Assembly: GCA_002794735.1 (NCBI GenBank)
Contig: NBAZ01000004.1
Span: forward strand, 1,116,001 to 1,180,000
Reading direction: 5' to 3'
Source: Pyrrhoderma lamaoense
Taxonomy: Eukaryota; Basidiomycota; Agaricomycetes; Hymenochaetales; Hymenochaetaceae
DNA: 64,000 bases
Both the position numbers and the translations under genes were made by a program. The notes under the pieces were generated by a model. It was not told the DNA's origin. It saw only the letters and a program-made list of their open reading frames with translations, and did no database searches. Shown in pieces: positions 1 through 12,300 of this stretch (position 1 is its first letter; each line of letters starts with the position of its first letter).

Positions 1-45
1 TTCTGTCCAAGAAATAGTCTGGGAATGCTTACCTTTTCTGCGTAG

Positions 46-871
46 CTCTTCTTAGAAGAAGAACGGGAACTCGAGCTTGAACGGCTGTATGAGTCCGGAA
101 TTGTTGAAACTATGAATCATTCAGACCAAGCCATTGGTTCTGGAGCCCCTGATAATGAAGGCGCAGTGCCATCTACGGCCGAAGCAACTACAGTGTCTAA
201 ACAAACTACTGAAACTTTAATGGCTGGTGAGAGGATTATAGAAGCCCTTGAATTAGCCGACAGCGAGCGCGCTGCTCTTATGGCTTTCAATGAGGAAAAA
301 GCAAAACTTCCTGCTAGCGATGCAGAAAAATTACCACCGCCTCCAAGAAACGCAGTACTCGCAGCTCACAATATGGAACCTGACCAATATGTTCTTATGG
401 TTGTTGAGAAAATCCATAACACAGCCCTCATGGATGCATTATTGGTGTTACCATTTGGGAAGGTGTTGAGCCTTATGGCTTATCTAGACGAATGGGCCAA
501 GAAGGTAAGATACCAACGAGATTCTCTCAAATATTTTTCTCATAGTCCATTAGGGGCAAAACATCGCTTTGGTATCGCGCATCATGGTATTCTTGCTAAA
601 AACACATCATCATCAAATCGTTGCACATCGTGCTCTGAGAGCTTCTTTGATACCTTTGCGTAAGCACCTCAGAGATGAATTGGTAAGGCAAAAGGAAACA
701 GTCAGTTACAACCTAGCGGCGTTACGGTACTTAAAAAGACAGGACCAAACCACAAAGATGGCTACCTTCTTCGAAGAGGCTATAAATGACGAAGAGAAGA
801 TCAAGGAGATCAGGGAGAAAGTGGCTGAGGGTGACCTGAAAAAGAGAAAGAGAATCACCATTCAAGCTTAA
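46..871 (+). CDS. DIP2: U3 snoRNP WD-repeat protein Utp12/Dip2 (WDR3), C-terminal part
   Basis: Only the 3' end of the gene is in the window. Two exons are visible, about 46-504 and 554-871, separated by a 49-nt GT-AG intron; joining them gives DEWAKK followed by GQNIALVSRIMVFLLKTHHH. The segment holds the C-terminal Dip2/Utp12 domain: the LLVLPFGKVLSLMAYL helix, then FLLKTHHHQIVA, then LRKHLRDELVRQKETVSYN, then a basic KKRKR tail. In the family this domain follows two WD40 propellers and joins the UtpB subcomplex of the small-subunit processome in the nucleolus, which acts in 18S rRNA processing. The propellers lie upstream of base 1. The upstream exon border is uncertain: acceptors end at 45 or 53. 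Family assignment is strong from the domain pattern. Confidence 0.88.
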
Positions 872-1022
872 AAGTATTTTATATCAACTGTCTGTACGCG
901 AATTCTGTTATATAGTGGTAGTAATACAATGTGTAAAGCTACAGTCTGTTGTACAAGGTATTTCATAAATCGCTACAAGAACATCCATGATACAAATCGT
1001 CGTAACATTGCAGTCCCCGCAT

Positions 1023-1914
1023 TTATTGTCTTGGCCCCCAGAGATCCTCAAACCACATATCAGGATCCGAAGCTTTCCTCATTTGGACATTCAAAACACC
1101 TTTATCTACATCCGCGAGTTGGGAAAAGGCACCTTTCGTTAAGTCTACATGTTTAGAATTTGGGGCACAACCAGCACAAGAGTCAACTACTCGCACGAAG
1201 ACGCATTTTTGAGGACCGTTGCATACTATAAGAAGCTTAATGTTATAGTTAGCTGCCCCTATAAGACTATAATCCTTACATTCCAGGAATTTGAAGCATT
1301 TTGGTTGAGAGTCCCATCCTTGGAGGTCAGTGCACAAGCAAAGGAGTTATCCTAGTCATTTTTATCAGAATACGTCTCATAGCTCCAGGATGTCTCTTAC
1401 TGTAGGAGCCCAGCCAGAGTTGGCCCAACAGCTAGGATTCAAGAGATCATGACCAGTATACCTTTGATATATGTTAGCACAAGTGATCACCAGGCCTTAG
1501 ATCTCTTTATGATTACCAGGTGATCTTTACAGTCTCAGGATCCCCTACACCTTTCAGCCCATTCCAGACGTCATTGATTAGATGTGATATAGTGCCACCA
1601 ATGCTTTTTGACTCAGTTTTTTCTGTCGTCCTCATTCCCCGCTTTGGCAAAGTTTGATCGTACTTGTAGTCCAGATTTGTTATATTTACAGTATGCCATT
1701 CCTTCGGGTCAAAATGGTAACCATCCCCTAATGAATGAGTGCGTGTATAGTACTTCCTTAACTCAGATCTAGATGGACCTTCGATAGCAGTAGCCAAGGC
1801 AAAGGAAGGGATAAGCATCATAAATGTGAATAAAAATGAGAGACTGAGCATTGTAAGACTAGATGTGGTTGTAAAAGAGTGTATAATTGGCGAGAGAAAG
1901 TTACGAAGGATCAC
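1023..1914 (-). CDS. Secreted RlpA-like double-psi beta-barrel protein
   Basis: Four exons on the minus strand (1914-1517, 1461-1401, 1351-1280, 1235-1023) join in frame to 247 codons. A start at 1851 would give 226 residues and puts a clean hydrophobic signal peptide (MLSLSFLFTFMMLIPSFALA) at the N-terminus; I prefer it. About 100 residues without recognisable features follow, then the barrel: VTWYTGHDLLNPSCW, CALTSKDGTLNQ and VRVVDSCAGCAPNSKHVDLT, where the conserved DSC..C and the HVDLT strand are typical of RlpA/barwin-like domains. Such proteins are exported and related to expansins. In fungi many are wall-associated or effector-like, but no enzyme activity can be inferred. It is divergent from GatB, with about 210 bp between the starts. 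Confidence 0.82.
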
Positions 1915-2123
1915 CGTAGTAGAGAAGCGGAGAACAGAGTAAACATACTTCTACAGTACAAGTCGCACGCGTCTTGTTAGTTGACACGTGATCGTTCGTA
2001 TCGAGGGCTGACATCCATTCTGATTACTGTTACTGTAATTAGATTATTAGTATTACATGTATAATTATCAATTACTCTGAGTTGCCTTCGCTTTTAACAA
2101 AGTAACTACTTCATGCTAAAATC

Positions 2124-4203
2124 ATGCTCAAAGCCACTTCTCCGCCTAGATCATATATACGACACTTACAATTAGCAACCTCATCTATTAGGCACGATAA
2201 ACGATGGCCTGGCTGGGAGGTTGCAATAGGTCTCGAGGTTCATACCCAAATTAAATCACGAGCCAAACTTTTTTCCAGTCAGTCCCTGTCTAATTCAATC
2301 TTCTCTCTAATAATCAATTCTTCATTAAGATTCCTGGACTTCTAATTATGACGAAGTCCCCAATTCTCATGTTCATATCTTCGACGCTTCTTATCCAGGA
2401 GTTCTGCCTGTAGGTGTCATTGTGACTTGCTCCTCATAACATCTTTCATAATCTCCATCTTCAGAAATTGAATTCCACCTGTGTTGACATAGCACTAAGG
2501 ACTGCTATCGCTCTAAATTCGGACATTCAACTACGCTCCTCTTTTGACCGAAAACACTATTTTTACTCAGACTTACCATCGGGCTATCAAATCACTCAAC
2601 AATATTGTATGCCTGTCTACTTCAGTTCCTTAACCATTTCTAATATTTGATGTAGCACCAATTGCAAGAAATGGATATCTTGAGCTCCAACAACATAATA
2701 AGCTCGTGAAAATAAAACAAATTCAGTTAGAGCAGGTGCGTCTGACTGCTAATCATATAGAACGCACATTGGTTGAGCTAGTGTAGGATACAGCGAAGTC
2801 GACCTTCGACCCTCAAACACAACAAACATATATTGACCTCAATAGAGCTGGAACCGCTCTTATGGAAATTGTTTCGGAGCCTGATATGTCGTGAGTTTTT
2901 CTTTTCTGCTTATGAAGTTTGGAAACAGAGCAAACAGTCATCTACAGCTCTCCAGAACAAGCTGGAGAGTACGTAAGGTCTCTTCAGGAACTGCTTCGCT
3001 CAATAGGTGCAAGTGATGGGAACATGGAACAGGTGCGTAGACACCATTGTACTCGAAGAAACAAACTTAACCGCGGGCACAGGGATCGTTACGTTGCGAT
3101 GTCAATGTATCAGTTAACCGAGTCGGGGAACCAAAGGGAACTCGATGTGAAATAAAGAACCTTAACAGTATACGGTTCGTGGTAACAGCTATCAGTAAGG
3201 ATGAGACATTTATCCGTTGACAACATGGTGCTGACAGCGTAACAGTATCTGAAGCTCTTAGACATATATCTCTGATTGAGGAAGGGAGATGTGTTACACA
3301 AGAAACACGAGGCTTTGACGAACATTCCGCAGAAACGTACTGTTTAAGGAGCAAAGAAGATGCCCGGATTATCGATACATGCCAGATCCAAATCTTCCTC
3401 CTCTCTTGATTACTGAGGTAATAACTTGAAGAAGTAGAAATTCTGATTTACTGATTAACACTTTTGTTAGGAATACATCAACTCTGTCCGGCATTCGATG
3501 CCAGAATTACCTCACGAGACCCGTAATCGGCTGCTTTCCATGGGGTTGAACACTAGAGACACTGACTTTTTGATGACTATTGATTCCGGAAGAGATATAG
3601 ATTTCGATGGTCAAATCAGCTCTGGTTTTATTTCCTATTTTGAGGACGTTGCTCGGGATCGAGATCCAAAAGTCGCCTTTAACTGGTACGTATTCTACTT
3701 TTAAATACCGGATAGCGAATATCGAACAACATTGGTAGGATAACACATGACCTTTACGGATTACTTACCTCTCGGAAAGAGTCATTCAAGCATAATGTAG
3801 TTACTGCAGAACAGTTGCGAGAACTTATCGAACTAGTCGAGACCAAGAAGATTACAGGTAAGGAAGAATTAATAATTATCGCATTGTCATACTAAAAATA
3901 GGGAAAGGAACTTCTGGGAAGTTATTGTTGAAACGTATGCAGGAACAACCTGCAGATCTGACGCCATCAACACTCGCGAAGGAGCTTTCATTGCTGGCTT
4001 TAAGGGAAAACGAGGATGGCACAGTTCACGAATTATGCATAGAAGCTATCAGAAATCTACCAGAGGAGTCTGAGGCGGTCCGCAAGGGTAACCTTAAGGT
4101 CTTGAACAAGTTGGTGGGATACGTTATGAAAGCAAGTAAGGGTCGTGCAGATGCGAAAGGCGTACAAAGTCGATTGAAAGATATCTTATCAGCAAAGCAA
4201 TGA
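2124..4203 (+). CDS. PET112: Glutamyl-tRNA(Gln) amidotransferase subunit B, mitochondrial (one frame slip in the sequence)
   Basis: Subunit B of the mitochondrial GatCAB/GatFAB amidotransferase, which converts Glu-tRNA(Gln) to Gln-tRNA(Gln). About ten exons can be read. Family motifs in order are [105 protein letters not shown] and the C-terminal YqeY-like helical region ending in DILSAKQ. The N-terminus is Arg/Ser-rich, as expected for a mitochondrial presequence. Exon 1 runs 2124-2277. At 3363-3367 the frame slips by one base inside the conserved [16 protein letters not shown] block; adding a base to the local run restores the family sequence, so I treat this as a likely consensus error. 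Confidence 0.9.
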
Positions 4204-4245
4204 TCTTATAGTGATATACACTTCTTTATTAAACTAATTGTTTTC

Positions 4246-5177
4246 TTAGGCTTGTACCTTAGCCCTGAAGAAATCTAACCACTCCTGTTCACCCCAGGAG
4301 CTGGAAATTTCATTCACAACTAGACCGTCCCACAACACCGTTGGCGACACATGTATTCCATTTTGTCTTGCGAATTTCACTGGACAGACAGTGTCAAATG
4401 TAAGTTTATGAGCAATCACGAAGAAAAACTCAGGTAATCAACGTGCCTGTGTACTTCAGATCATCCGTGACGGCAATTCCACCATTTGGAGATCCTTTGA
4501 ATGTAAGTAGATCAATCAAGACGTCTTTCTTATCAGATCCAACGATCGGAAGAGCGAGATCAACGAGTTTCTCCCTTATCTGGGTTACTGTCAAATTTGC
4601 GATAGGGATATCAAAGAAATGGCTTTGGTTTTTGAAAAGCTATAGAGAGTCAATCGATGTCTAGCTCTCTAGCAAGCGTCTATGATAAGTGCTGATTACC
4701 TCTATTGAGAAGGGCCAAAAGGATTCGGGAGAGATGCGTGTAACCTTATGAGTAGAAAAATGTACGTGAAGTGCCTTAGGTAGAAATAAGCCATATTACA
4801 TACCGCTAAGGCGGATTCGTGGGTAAGAGTCGATGCGATATGCCACGGTTGTACTTGAAGGCGGATGATAGCCCTAATCTTGCCATCGTACTTTCCTCCA
4901 GCGCTGATTAGTGGCTTTACCACCTTATCGATAGTAAACGCCATTTTCGCACTGTTATAATGCTAATTAGCCATTTTAAAACTTTTAATAAACCACCTGC
5001 ATACCTAAAAGGACACACGTAGTCAACTAAGATTGTACATATGCAGAGTGTAATGCATATGATCAGCATCTGAGAACTTGGAACTGAACCTGATTTCTTA
5101 CGGAAAATATCGAGGGTATGAGGAGCATCTGGTCTGCCTGCAATAGCCAGTGGTGCCAGTGCGGGATTCAAAGCCAT
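4246..5177 (-). CDS. DsbA-family thioredoxin-fold protein with a single active-site Cys
   Basis: Read on the minus strand from MALNPALAPLAIAGRPDAPH at 5177 to a stop at 4246, with several short introns. The pieces give LDYVCPFSAKMAFT, then a helical insertion (QPWHIASTLTHESALAV, SPESFWPFSIELF, IREKLVDLALPIV), then the second half of the fold with the cis-Pro loop NGIHVSPTVLWDGL and a C-terminal helix WLDFFRAKVQA. This is the DsbA-like arrangement, a thioredoxin fold with an inserted helical domain. The usual CxxC is CPFS here, so a dithiol oxidoreductase role is unlikely; a glutathione-linked or structural role is possible. No signal peptide is obvious. The intron at 4446-4380 appears to start with GC rather than GT. 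The gene is divergent from the PCI gene at 5409. Confidence 0.72.
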
Positions 5178-5408
5178 TTTCTAGACGTCTAGTGTATATC
5201 GAATTTCTCTGGTCAAGTTTATATATCTACAGCTACAGGCAGTTCTTATGCAGTATGGTTACATTCATATGCTATGTGTCGTCATAATCGGGACGCCGAT
5301 CAGCCATAAGGCATTTGACTTTCCTTTTGTAGACAGTCTACAATTCAGCTCAGTAAACCACACTTTTTACATGGGAGAATCTTGTGCAGTCCGTCGAGTG
5401 AGAATATA

Positions 5409-7172
5409 ATGACGTTGACATTCTCTGATTACCTGGCAATGCTTGGAAAGGCCCTAGTCAGTCAAGAAGGTGCCAATCTTGCTTATCTTCTTCGACCAAC
5501 TGCTTCTCATTCAAAAGACCTCGTCAGGGCCTTCAAGAATCCTACTGTAGGTAATTCCGAGTTCATTCAAAGCGTGTCCCTTTCCCTCTCATGATGATTG
5601 GTACCTTTCAAAAAACAGAGACAATCTCTTTCCGCATATGAGAACGCACTGGTTGCACCCTGGGGCGAAATAGCCATTTCATACATTCTTGTCATTAACC
5701 ACATCGCTAAAAGGCGGAGTAAGGAAGCTTTCAAAGAACATTCTCAATTAGTCTCGTGTGCAGTTTCTCATTAATAACTTCCCGTATTAGTCGTTACTAA
5801 CATATCTCACGTATAGACAGTTTTTCCGTTATTTCACTAACAATTCCGGGTGGACACTTTCCGCCTTATTTGCTATATTGAGGGACCTGCGAGACATAGC
5901 TCACGACGTAAGACCCACAATTCCTGTATTTGGCAAGAGAAATTAATTTGTAAGTTACTCTAGGCTGACCTTGAAGACCATGAAAGACCGGGGACCGAAT
6001 GTACAGAAGAAGCAGCTAGAATAATAACTAAGGCATTCACAAACTGTGTTATGGATCGGTAGGCTCTTGTCTTGAAAATTAAGAACTAACACTTGGGGCT
6101 GATAATCTCTCTCTAATCAAAATCAAAGGACCTCGCCGATTGCAGAATCCCGTAAATGGGGGGTTTACTACGTCGTAGGGTTGGTGATGAAGTGCTATTT
6201 CAGGGTACGCTATAGTATTTCCTTGCAAATATACGTATACAAATCTAAGAGAGGATTAAGGTGGAACGGATGCATCTCTCTAAAAATATTCTCCGTGCCC
6301 TAGAGGCGAACAAAGACATACCCCTCTATCACAATATCCCAAAGCCCATCAGGTACGTTGGAAGGTCGGAAAAATCTGTCTTATACTTACCGCTTCGTGC
6401 AAGGTCACTTATCGGTATTACATTGGCCTCATCGCATTTCTGAATGAGGATTATGCAAAAGTATGTTGAGAATATTTCATGGTGATATCATTGACTCACT
6501 AAACACTGAAATCTACAGGCTGAGCATGAGCTTACCCTGTCGTTTTATGGTTGTCATAAGGATGCACATGCCAATCAACAGCAAGTGCTCTCTATATAAA
6601 GTTCAGGGCCCAAAAGCTAATCGATAATACTGTAGAAGAATATTGTCCTATCTCATACCATTACGGCTCTTGACGGGGCATCTCCCTTCAAGAGAACTGT
6701 TTGAACGTTTTCCTGAGCTTTCTGTGGTTTACTCTCCCTTCACCAATGCTATTCGAGAAGCAGATATCAAGTCTTTCGATGAAGCACTACTCAAATGGGA
6801 AAAATGGCTTATTGACCACAAAGTGTACTGGCTTTTTGAACGTGCACGGGAACTCGTCCTACGGGGTCTCTTCCGGAAAGTGTGAGTTACACTAGTATCT
6901 CTCATCCCAGACACAGACTGATTCTCCTAATTTCCTGATGTAGTTGGTTGGTACTGGACAAGAGTACGAGAATTTCAATATCCATGTTTCACTGTGCCGT
7001 CCAACTGGCCGGAATGGGGGTTGAAGTGGAAGAGGTCGAGTGCTATCTAGCGAATATGATATATAAAGGTCTTGTTCGAGGATACATATCACACGAACGC
7101 CAGATGGTAGTATTAGCATCAAAGGATGCATTTCCTAGACTTGCGGATCGCAAAAATCCGTTTGTATCGTAA
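5409..7172 (+). CDS. CSN12: PCI-domain protein of the Csn12/PCID2 (Thp1) family (one frame slip)
   Basis: The start is the first ATG in the frame of TLTFSDYLAMLGKAL. Recognisable blocks are APWGEIAISYILVINH, RHLSKN-like helices ending ILRALEANKDIP, the repeat segment VTYRYYIGLIAFLNEDYAK, AEHELTLSFYGCHKDAHANQ, ILSYLIPLRLLTGHLPS, and a C-terminal winged helix (MFHCAVQLAGMGVEVEEVEC, MIYKGLVRGYISHE) that completes a PCI domain. Csn12/PCID2 proteins belong to the Thp1-Sac3 type of mRNA export complexes or associate with the COP9 signalosome. Two oddities: the frame slips by one at the C run 6321-6324, and the intron 6581-6635 starts with GCAAGT, giving NQQRILSYL across the junction. The downstream VWA gene lies 244 bp away on the same strand. 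Confidence 0.85.
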
Positions 7173-7415
7173 TTTATGTTAATATATGTTATATTGTGCA
7201 CTGTATTTCATAAGCCTGTGCTAGTTAAATCTCAATCAATGACTTGAGAATATGTGTTTTGGCCTTCAGGCCCATTCGCTAGTTGAATAAAATAATGAAG
7301 GCGCTGATACAGCGTACTTAAGCTTAGAATTGTGAAAATAAGACATACTTCTATAACGCATAGCCATAGACCATGAGCATCGGCTAGGTTCCTGTACCCC
7401 GCAATCTCAGTTACC

Positions 7416-9159
7416 ATGGGCAATACAACTTCAACGTCTTCCTCCAAGCTACGCAGAAATTCCACTACTATTTCTCCGCCACGAGCTCTTCATAGTCCCT
7501 TTCACCACCATCATCTTGGACCAGAAAATATTATATCTCCATATCCTGTTCCACATTCAAGCCCCATCAATAATACACATTATTCCCCTGAAACCACGAG
7601 AACACTGAGATCAAAAGAATCGCGATCATCTAACGACCATGGCTCATCATCAAATGCAAATATAGACGAATCGGTAATACGAAGGTCAAAGTCAGCAAAT
7701 GCAGCTGTACAATCGCGACCAAGAGATGGACAACTGGGTGCCCCACCGCCATATACTCGAGAAGATGCTTCTCATTCGAATTTGGTATTAGTTGATACCA
7801 TTACACCTACCAATGACGGCTTTTTGGAGGTCCCAATAGCAACAGGATGGACCCCGTCTCATCGAAGAGCTGTATCAGCTTCTTCAGTCCAATCTTCTTC
7901 AAGCTTCCATAGTAGTTACCAGACTAGCTCAGCTGGTCACTCACGTAGCGCATCTACGGAAAGTGGCATAGGTTATGGAGTTGGGGTAGGCTATCTCGTT
8001 GGATATGGATACAAATACGATGGTGATGGAGACAACTTTGATAATGAACCAAATTTGAATGTAGACGTTGTTGGTAGGACCAGCCGTCCGACTCGTCTAA
8101 CCGCTTCCGGCTCGGACTCGCGGTCTATGTCTACTCCGTCAGCGGAACCAACGGAACCAAATGTGGGTCCTACAAGCCCAAGTACACCTGTTGCGGTAGA
8201 AGAACCTTTGGATCTTTTGAGACGATATGATACTATATTCTTGGTCGATGATTCCGTTTCTATGGCTGGGGAGCGATGGATCGAGGTAGCTTCTCTACTT
8301 ATACTATGCATACAACCAGCTTTATTGATATATGTCTGGTAAAACTCAGACTAGGGAAGCTCTCGCTTCTCTTGCAGAGAAAGCTGCCATGTATGATGCC
8401 GACGGTGTTGATATACTGTTTATAAATTCTAGTAAATCCTTCAAGAATATGCGTGTATGTATCTATTTTATCATCGTCACTATTAAGCGTCATCCATATT
8501 CAACAAATGTCAATAGTCTGCTCCCACAGTACGACGGCTTTTCAGCAGCGTAGAACCACAGGGCTGCTCGTTCCTTGCACTTAAGCTTGAAGAACTCTTG
8601 AAAGATTATCTAGCTGAATTGGAAAATTCACGTTCTCAAACTTATGGATGGAAGGTGAAGCCGATCAACTATATCATCATCACGGATGGTGCACCTAGTA
8701 CGTTTACGCTATACTTGTATAAAGTTCCTTTTTTTGACCTGATATGGGATCATAAGCCGATGATCCTGAGCCTGTTATTGCACATGCTGCAAGGACACTC
8801 GACAAGGGCAACTTTCCCCAAGGACAAGTATGTCTCTCTCTATATTTGTGTGCGTTTAACAATAGATTTATTTCCTCCTCCTCCCCCTAAGATCGGGATT
8901 CAGTTTGTGCAAGTTGGGGATGACCCAAGAGCCACGGAGGTACTCCAGCAACTTGATGATGATATAGCAAGGACATATGGCACTAGGGTAAGTCACGATC
9001 TTGTCATCGAACAGCCATGTCCTTACTTATATATCATTATTTCGGTAGGACATAGTCGATTTCACTCCTTACCATGGTGGGCCCCTGACCTCGGATCTCC
9101 TGCTCAAAATTCTGCTAGGAGGAATACATAAAAGAATAGACAGACGAGGGATTAGTTAG
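7416..9159 (+). CDS. VWA-domain protein with disordered, possibly myristoylated N-terminus
   Basis: The first ~250 residues are Ser/Thr/Pro-rich and disordered. The protein starts MGNTTSTSSSK, with Gly2 and Ser6 fitting the N-myristoylation consensus. A von Willebrand A domain follows: RYDTIFLVDDSVSMAGERW carries the DxSxS metal-binding (MIDAS) signature, then TREALASLAEKAAMYDADG, VDILFIN, the strand INYIIITDGAP with the second MIDAS Asp, and IGIQFVQVGDDPRATEVLQQ. The last exon gives DIVDFTPYHGGPLTSDLLLK and stops at 9157-9159. Six or so exons join in frame; the exon after 8530 is read as RRLFSSVEPQG. VWA proteins of this kind are common in mushroom genomes, with unknown partners. A role at the cytoplasmic face of a membrane is inferred from the acylation motif only. 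Confidence 0.82.
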
Positions 9160-9333
9160 TTCAACTATCTTGAAGGACTTCTAGGGCCGATTTCATGTCT
9201 TTTTGGTGTATTTTAATTACTTGTCCTATTCTTTGTGACGAGTTCTGAGTGTATTTAGGATACAATACTATGACGAGATTAACACTGAAAAGGAGGGCTA
9301 TCGATACAATACTAAGTACTACATGGTTTTTTA

Positions 9334-12300
9334 TTAAAGATCCCAATCTTGAAGGGCGAAAGCAAGGATACCAAAGGTTTGAGATATATTAGTTCCTAAG
9401 GACAGTCGTTCAACTTCCCTTCGAATGTACCGAACTAGCGCATCTAGATCTTGTAACATCTTTTCATTTTGTGCAAAGAAGTCTTCTCCGATAGATTCGT
9501 CCATAGATGGTATTGCGAAAGACGCATCTGTTTCATTCGGTAAGGGATCGGGTATGATTGACTCATCGATATCAGATTCGGAACTTGACGAGTCTTCATA
9601 CCGTATTGACGACACAGGGACATACGTTACAACATTTCTACTTTCACGGCGCTGTTTGCGGCTCCTGTGACGTCGCGACTGGTTCGTAGATGCCCGAGAA
9701 GTGTTGAGAGTATTATCTCCGGCAAAAACCGCGAAACAATCGCTGAACAGTATGCTCATGTCAAGAATTGCAATAAGAGCCCGATAAAGTTTAGAAGTCT
9801 TTTACACTCAATGAGCTTATAATAATCTACAACTCATGTATAACCACTTACCGTTGCTTCGATGAAGCAAAGCTGTTCTAGCACGGATAGACTGGTACTA
9901 TAGTTTAGTGGACAGACACTTCATGCAGCAAATACTCCACTTACTGTTTTTGGTGAAGGTCAATAATATCGTCGAGGGAGCCTACACCCTTCAACGATGA
10001 GCGGAATTTTTCGACTTCAACATGTAGAACCTGGAAGAATATTATTTTGAGCCATTTATAATGTACTTAAAACTCACATGTGAGCATATGAAGTTCAAAA
10101 ATGTACTAAAAGGGGACATTAATGACGAAATCCTTGGCAGAAAAAGATTGAATCCCTACTTTACAAACCAAGATAATCTGCTTCGAGTAGCATAGAATAC
10201 TTTGAGCTCGTCTTGAGTACGTACGATATTTGCGGCAGGTGTCCGTAAAAGAATGTCATCCAAAACAGTTTTAGCTCTTCTTAGCTGCAGTAGTAAAACA
10301 CATATCGTGTTGTACTTCGTTAGAGAAGGAGCATCAAATACAAAGATGAGAGGAAACGGAGCAGAGTATTCAATATTAAGGCCATCAAAGCTCGTCACGG
10401 ATCGCTTTCGTGCATTCGTCCAGCTGGATTTGTAAGAGAGACGGATAAGTCCCGTTTCTATCCAATCGCTTTTAGCTAGTTCTGAAACATCTCTAAAAGC
10501 TGTGTTTAAAAGGAAGTGATCCGTCCACATCTTCTTCCCATCAATCTGTTTTTGTGTTATCATCAGTCTGTGTAACAATAGTTCGAGCAGTTCGAGCTTA
10601 CTGCAGTGAATAAAATGTCACAAAAGTCTGACATAATATCTACCCTCATGTGTAAGAATAGACCTTGAATAGCATGAAAATGATTGACCAGGTCACATTC
10701 GGAATGTAAGACATCCCACAGTCCTTTTTCAGCACTCGCACAAATAGGGAGTAGATGGTCAGATAGCAATAATGATAAGTTATTGGTAGTTAGTATTTCA
10801 TCATCTGAGCTGATAGATTTTGCTAATTTGGATACGAAATCTTCAAACGAAGGCCACCTGTACACCGAAAGACTGTCATTTCCAATAATCTCTTGACTGT
10901 GTCCGAGGATTCGCAATAAACCGATAGATTTTCCTGCGCTCAAAAGTTTTTCTGCTAACAACATCAAGAAGACTGGGATTTCGTATTGTTCAGTCTCTTC
11001 AATAGTTCGAGAACGGATAACATATCCCTCTGACCAAAAGTCTGGATCGACGAGATCTAGTTCGTTCGCTTCGATGAAAAATTCTTGAGGTAATGCAACA
11101 TGATCGATGGCAGAATTACTGGCTTCTGGCATAAATACACCATCTCGTAGCCATCGTCCAAGCATTTTCCATGCAGGTTCTGCAGCCCTGAGAAAAATTT
11201 GCATCAAAGAAGACGCGGTTGTTGTGTCTCCAAAAGAATTTCTCCGTTGGATAGAATCAAACAAAGTATCTAACAACTGAGAAGCAAAGTATGAAGGAGA
11301 CGATTTTATGCGTTCATGCATGCGTTCTGCATTTAGCCATGTTAATTTAGGAAACAAGGAGTTAAGGATATCGAATAATTCAAGGAATGTATCCGAGAAT
11401 CTCATCTGGAGAAACTTTTCGAAGCTCAATAAACTGATGATGGAATTGCTATTTGTTCGAAATGGCGGTTGCAGTATTGCCTCTTCTTTCCTGGCTAACT
11501 CAAGTTCAAACTGTAATATTTGTCGTTCAAGAGCCTCAGCAAAAGCCTCAGTGGTCCTTGATGTGTATCTTGGTACAGAAACTGACCCAGCAGTTTCATG
11601 CGTGACTGCTCTAACGAAAACTCTGAGTCTGCTTAGCGATGTACCGAGATCAGCAAACTTCGATAAGATAGATCTTTGAGCGGAAGGCGTAAGATGTAAC
11701 ATATGCGGGGCATCATCTGAAACCTAGAGTAACATCAGTCAATATCACTCGATATGGGGCCCATGGAACAAGACACAAGCACGAACGATTATCGACAACA
11801 GATTCAGACTATCAAGGCGTTCCTCAAATAGTACACTCGATCGACCCTGTAAAGCCATGATTATCTCTCTGACAGCGTCATGTTCCATTATGACCTTCTG
11901 TATATTTTTTGTTTGGTTAAGCTAAATGTCAATTATATTGATATTCACGTACTTCACTTTTAAGGCCATCATCCCGTCGTTTAGCTATCTTTTTAAAAGA
12001 GGTATCTTTTCCCCAAATAAGCAAGGGCTGGCTATAGTTCAGATATAAAGAATTACCATACATACATAAGGTGGACGGATCTCCAAGGTTGAAGTCGCGA
12101 TCTGTGTCAACGATTGAGTTGAAGTCTTGCCTCCAATAGTGTTGCTTCTGCAAGTTCTCCAAGTGGGATCTCTTTCGAAGCGACTCTGAGATACGCTCTT
12201 CTTGGGATAATATCTTCCCTACTTGTGGTCGAGGTGAAAGAGGTGGAGAGAGTTGCTCTGTCATATCTGTATATTCTCCTCGATCACTCAGCGAATATAT

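Noticed and set aside
9161..9346. 61-residue hydrophobic minus-strand open frame
   Set aside because: It lies in the short gap between convergent genes and overlaps the end of the GCP5-like gene; most likely 3' UTR.
10563..10600. 35-nt intron to explain the GCP5 frame change
   Set aside because: Joining GTAAGC to the CACAG acceptor leaves the downstream frame wrong, so a missing base explains it better.
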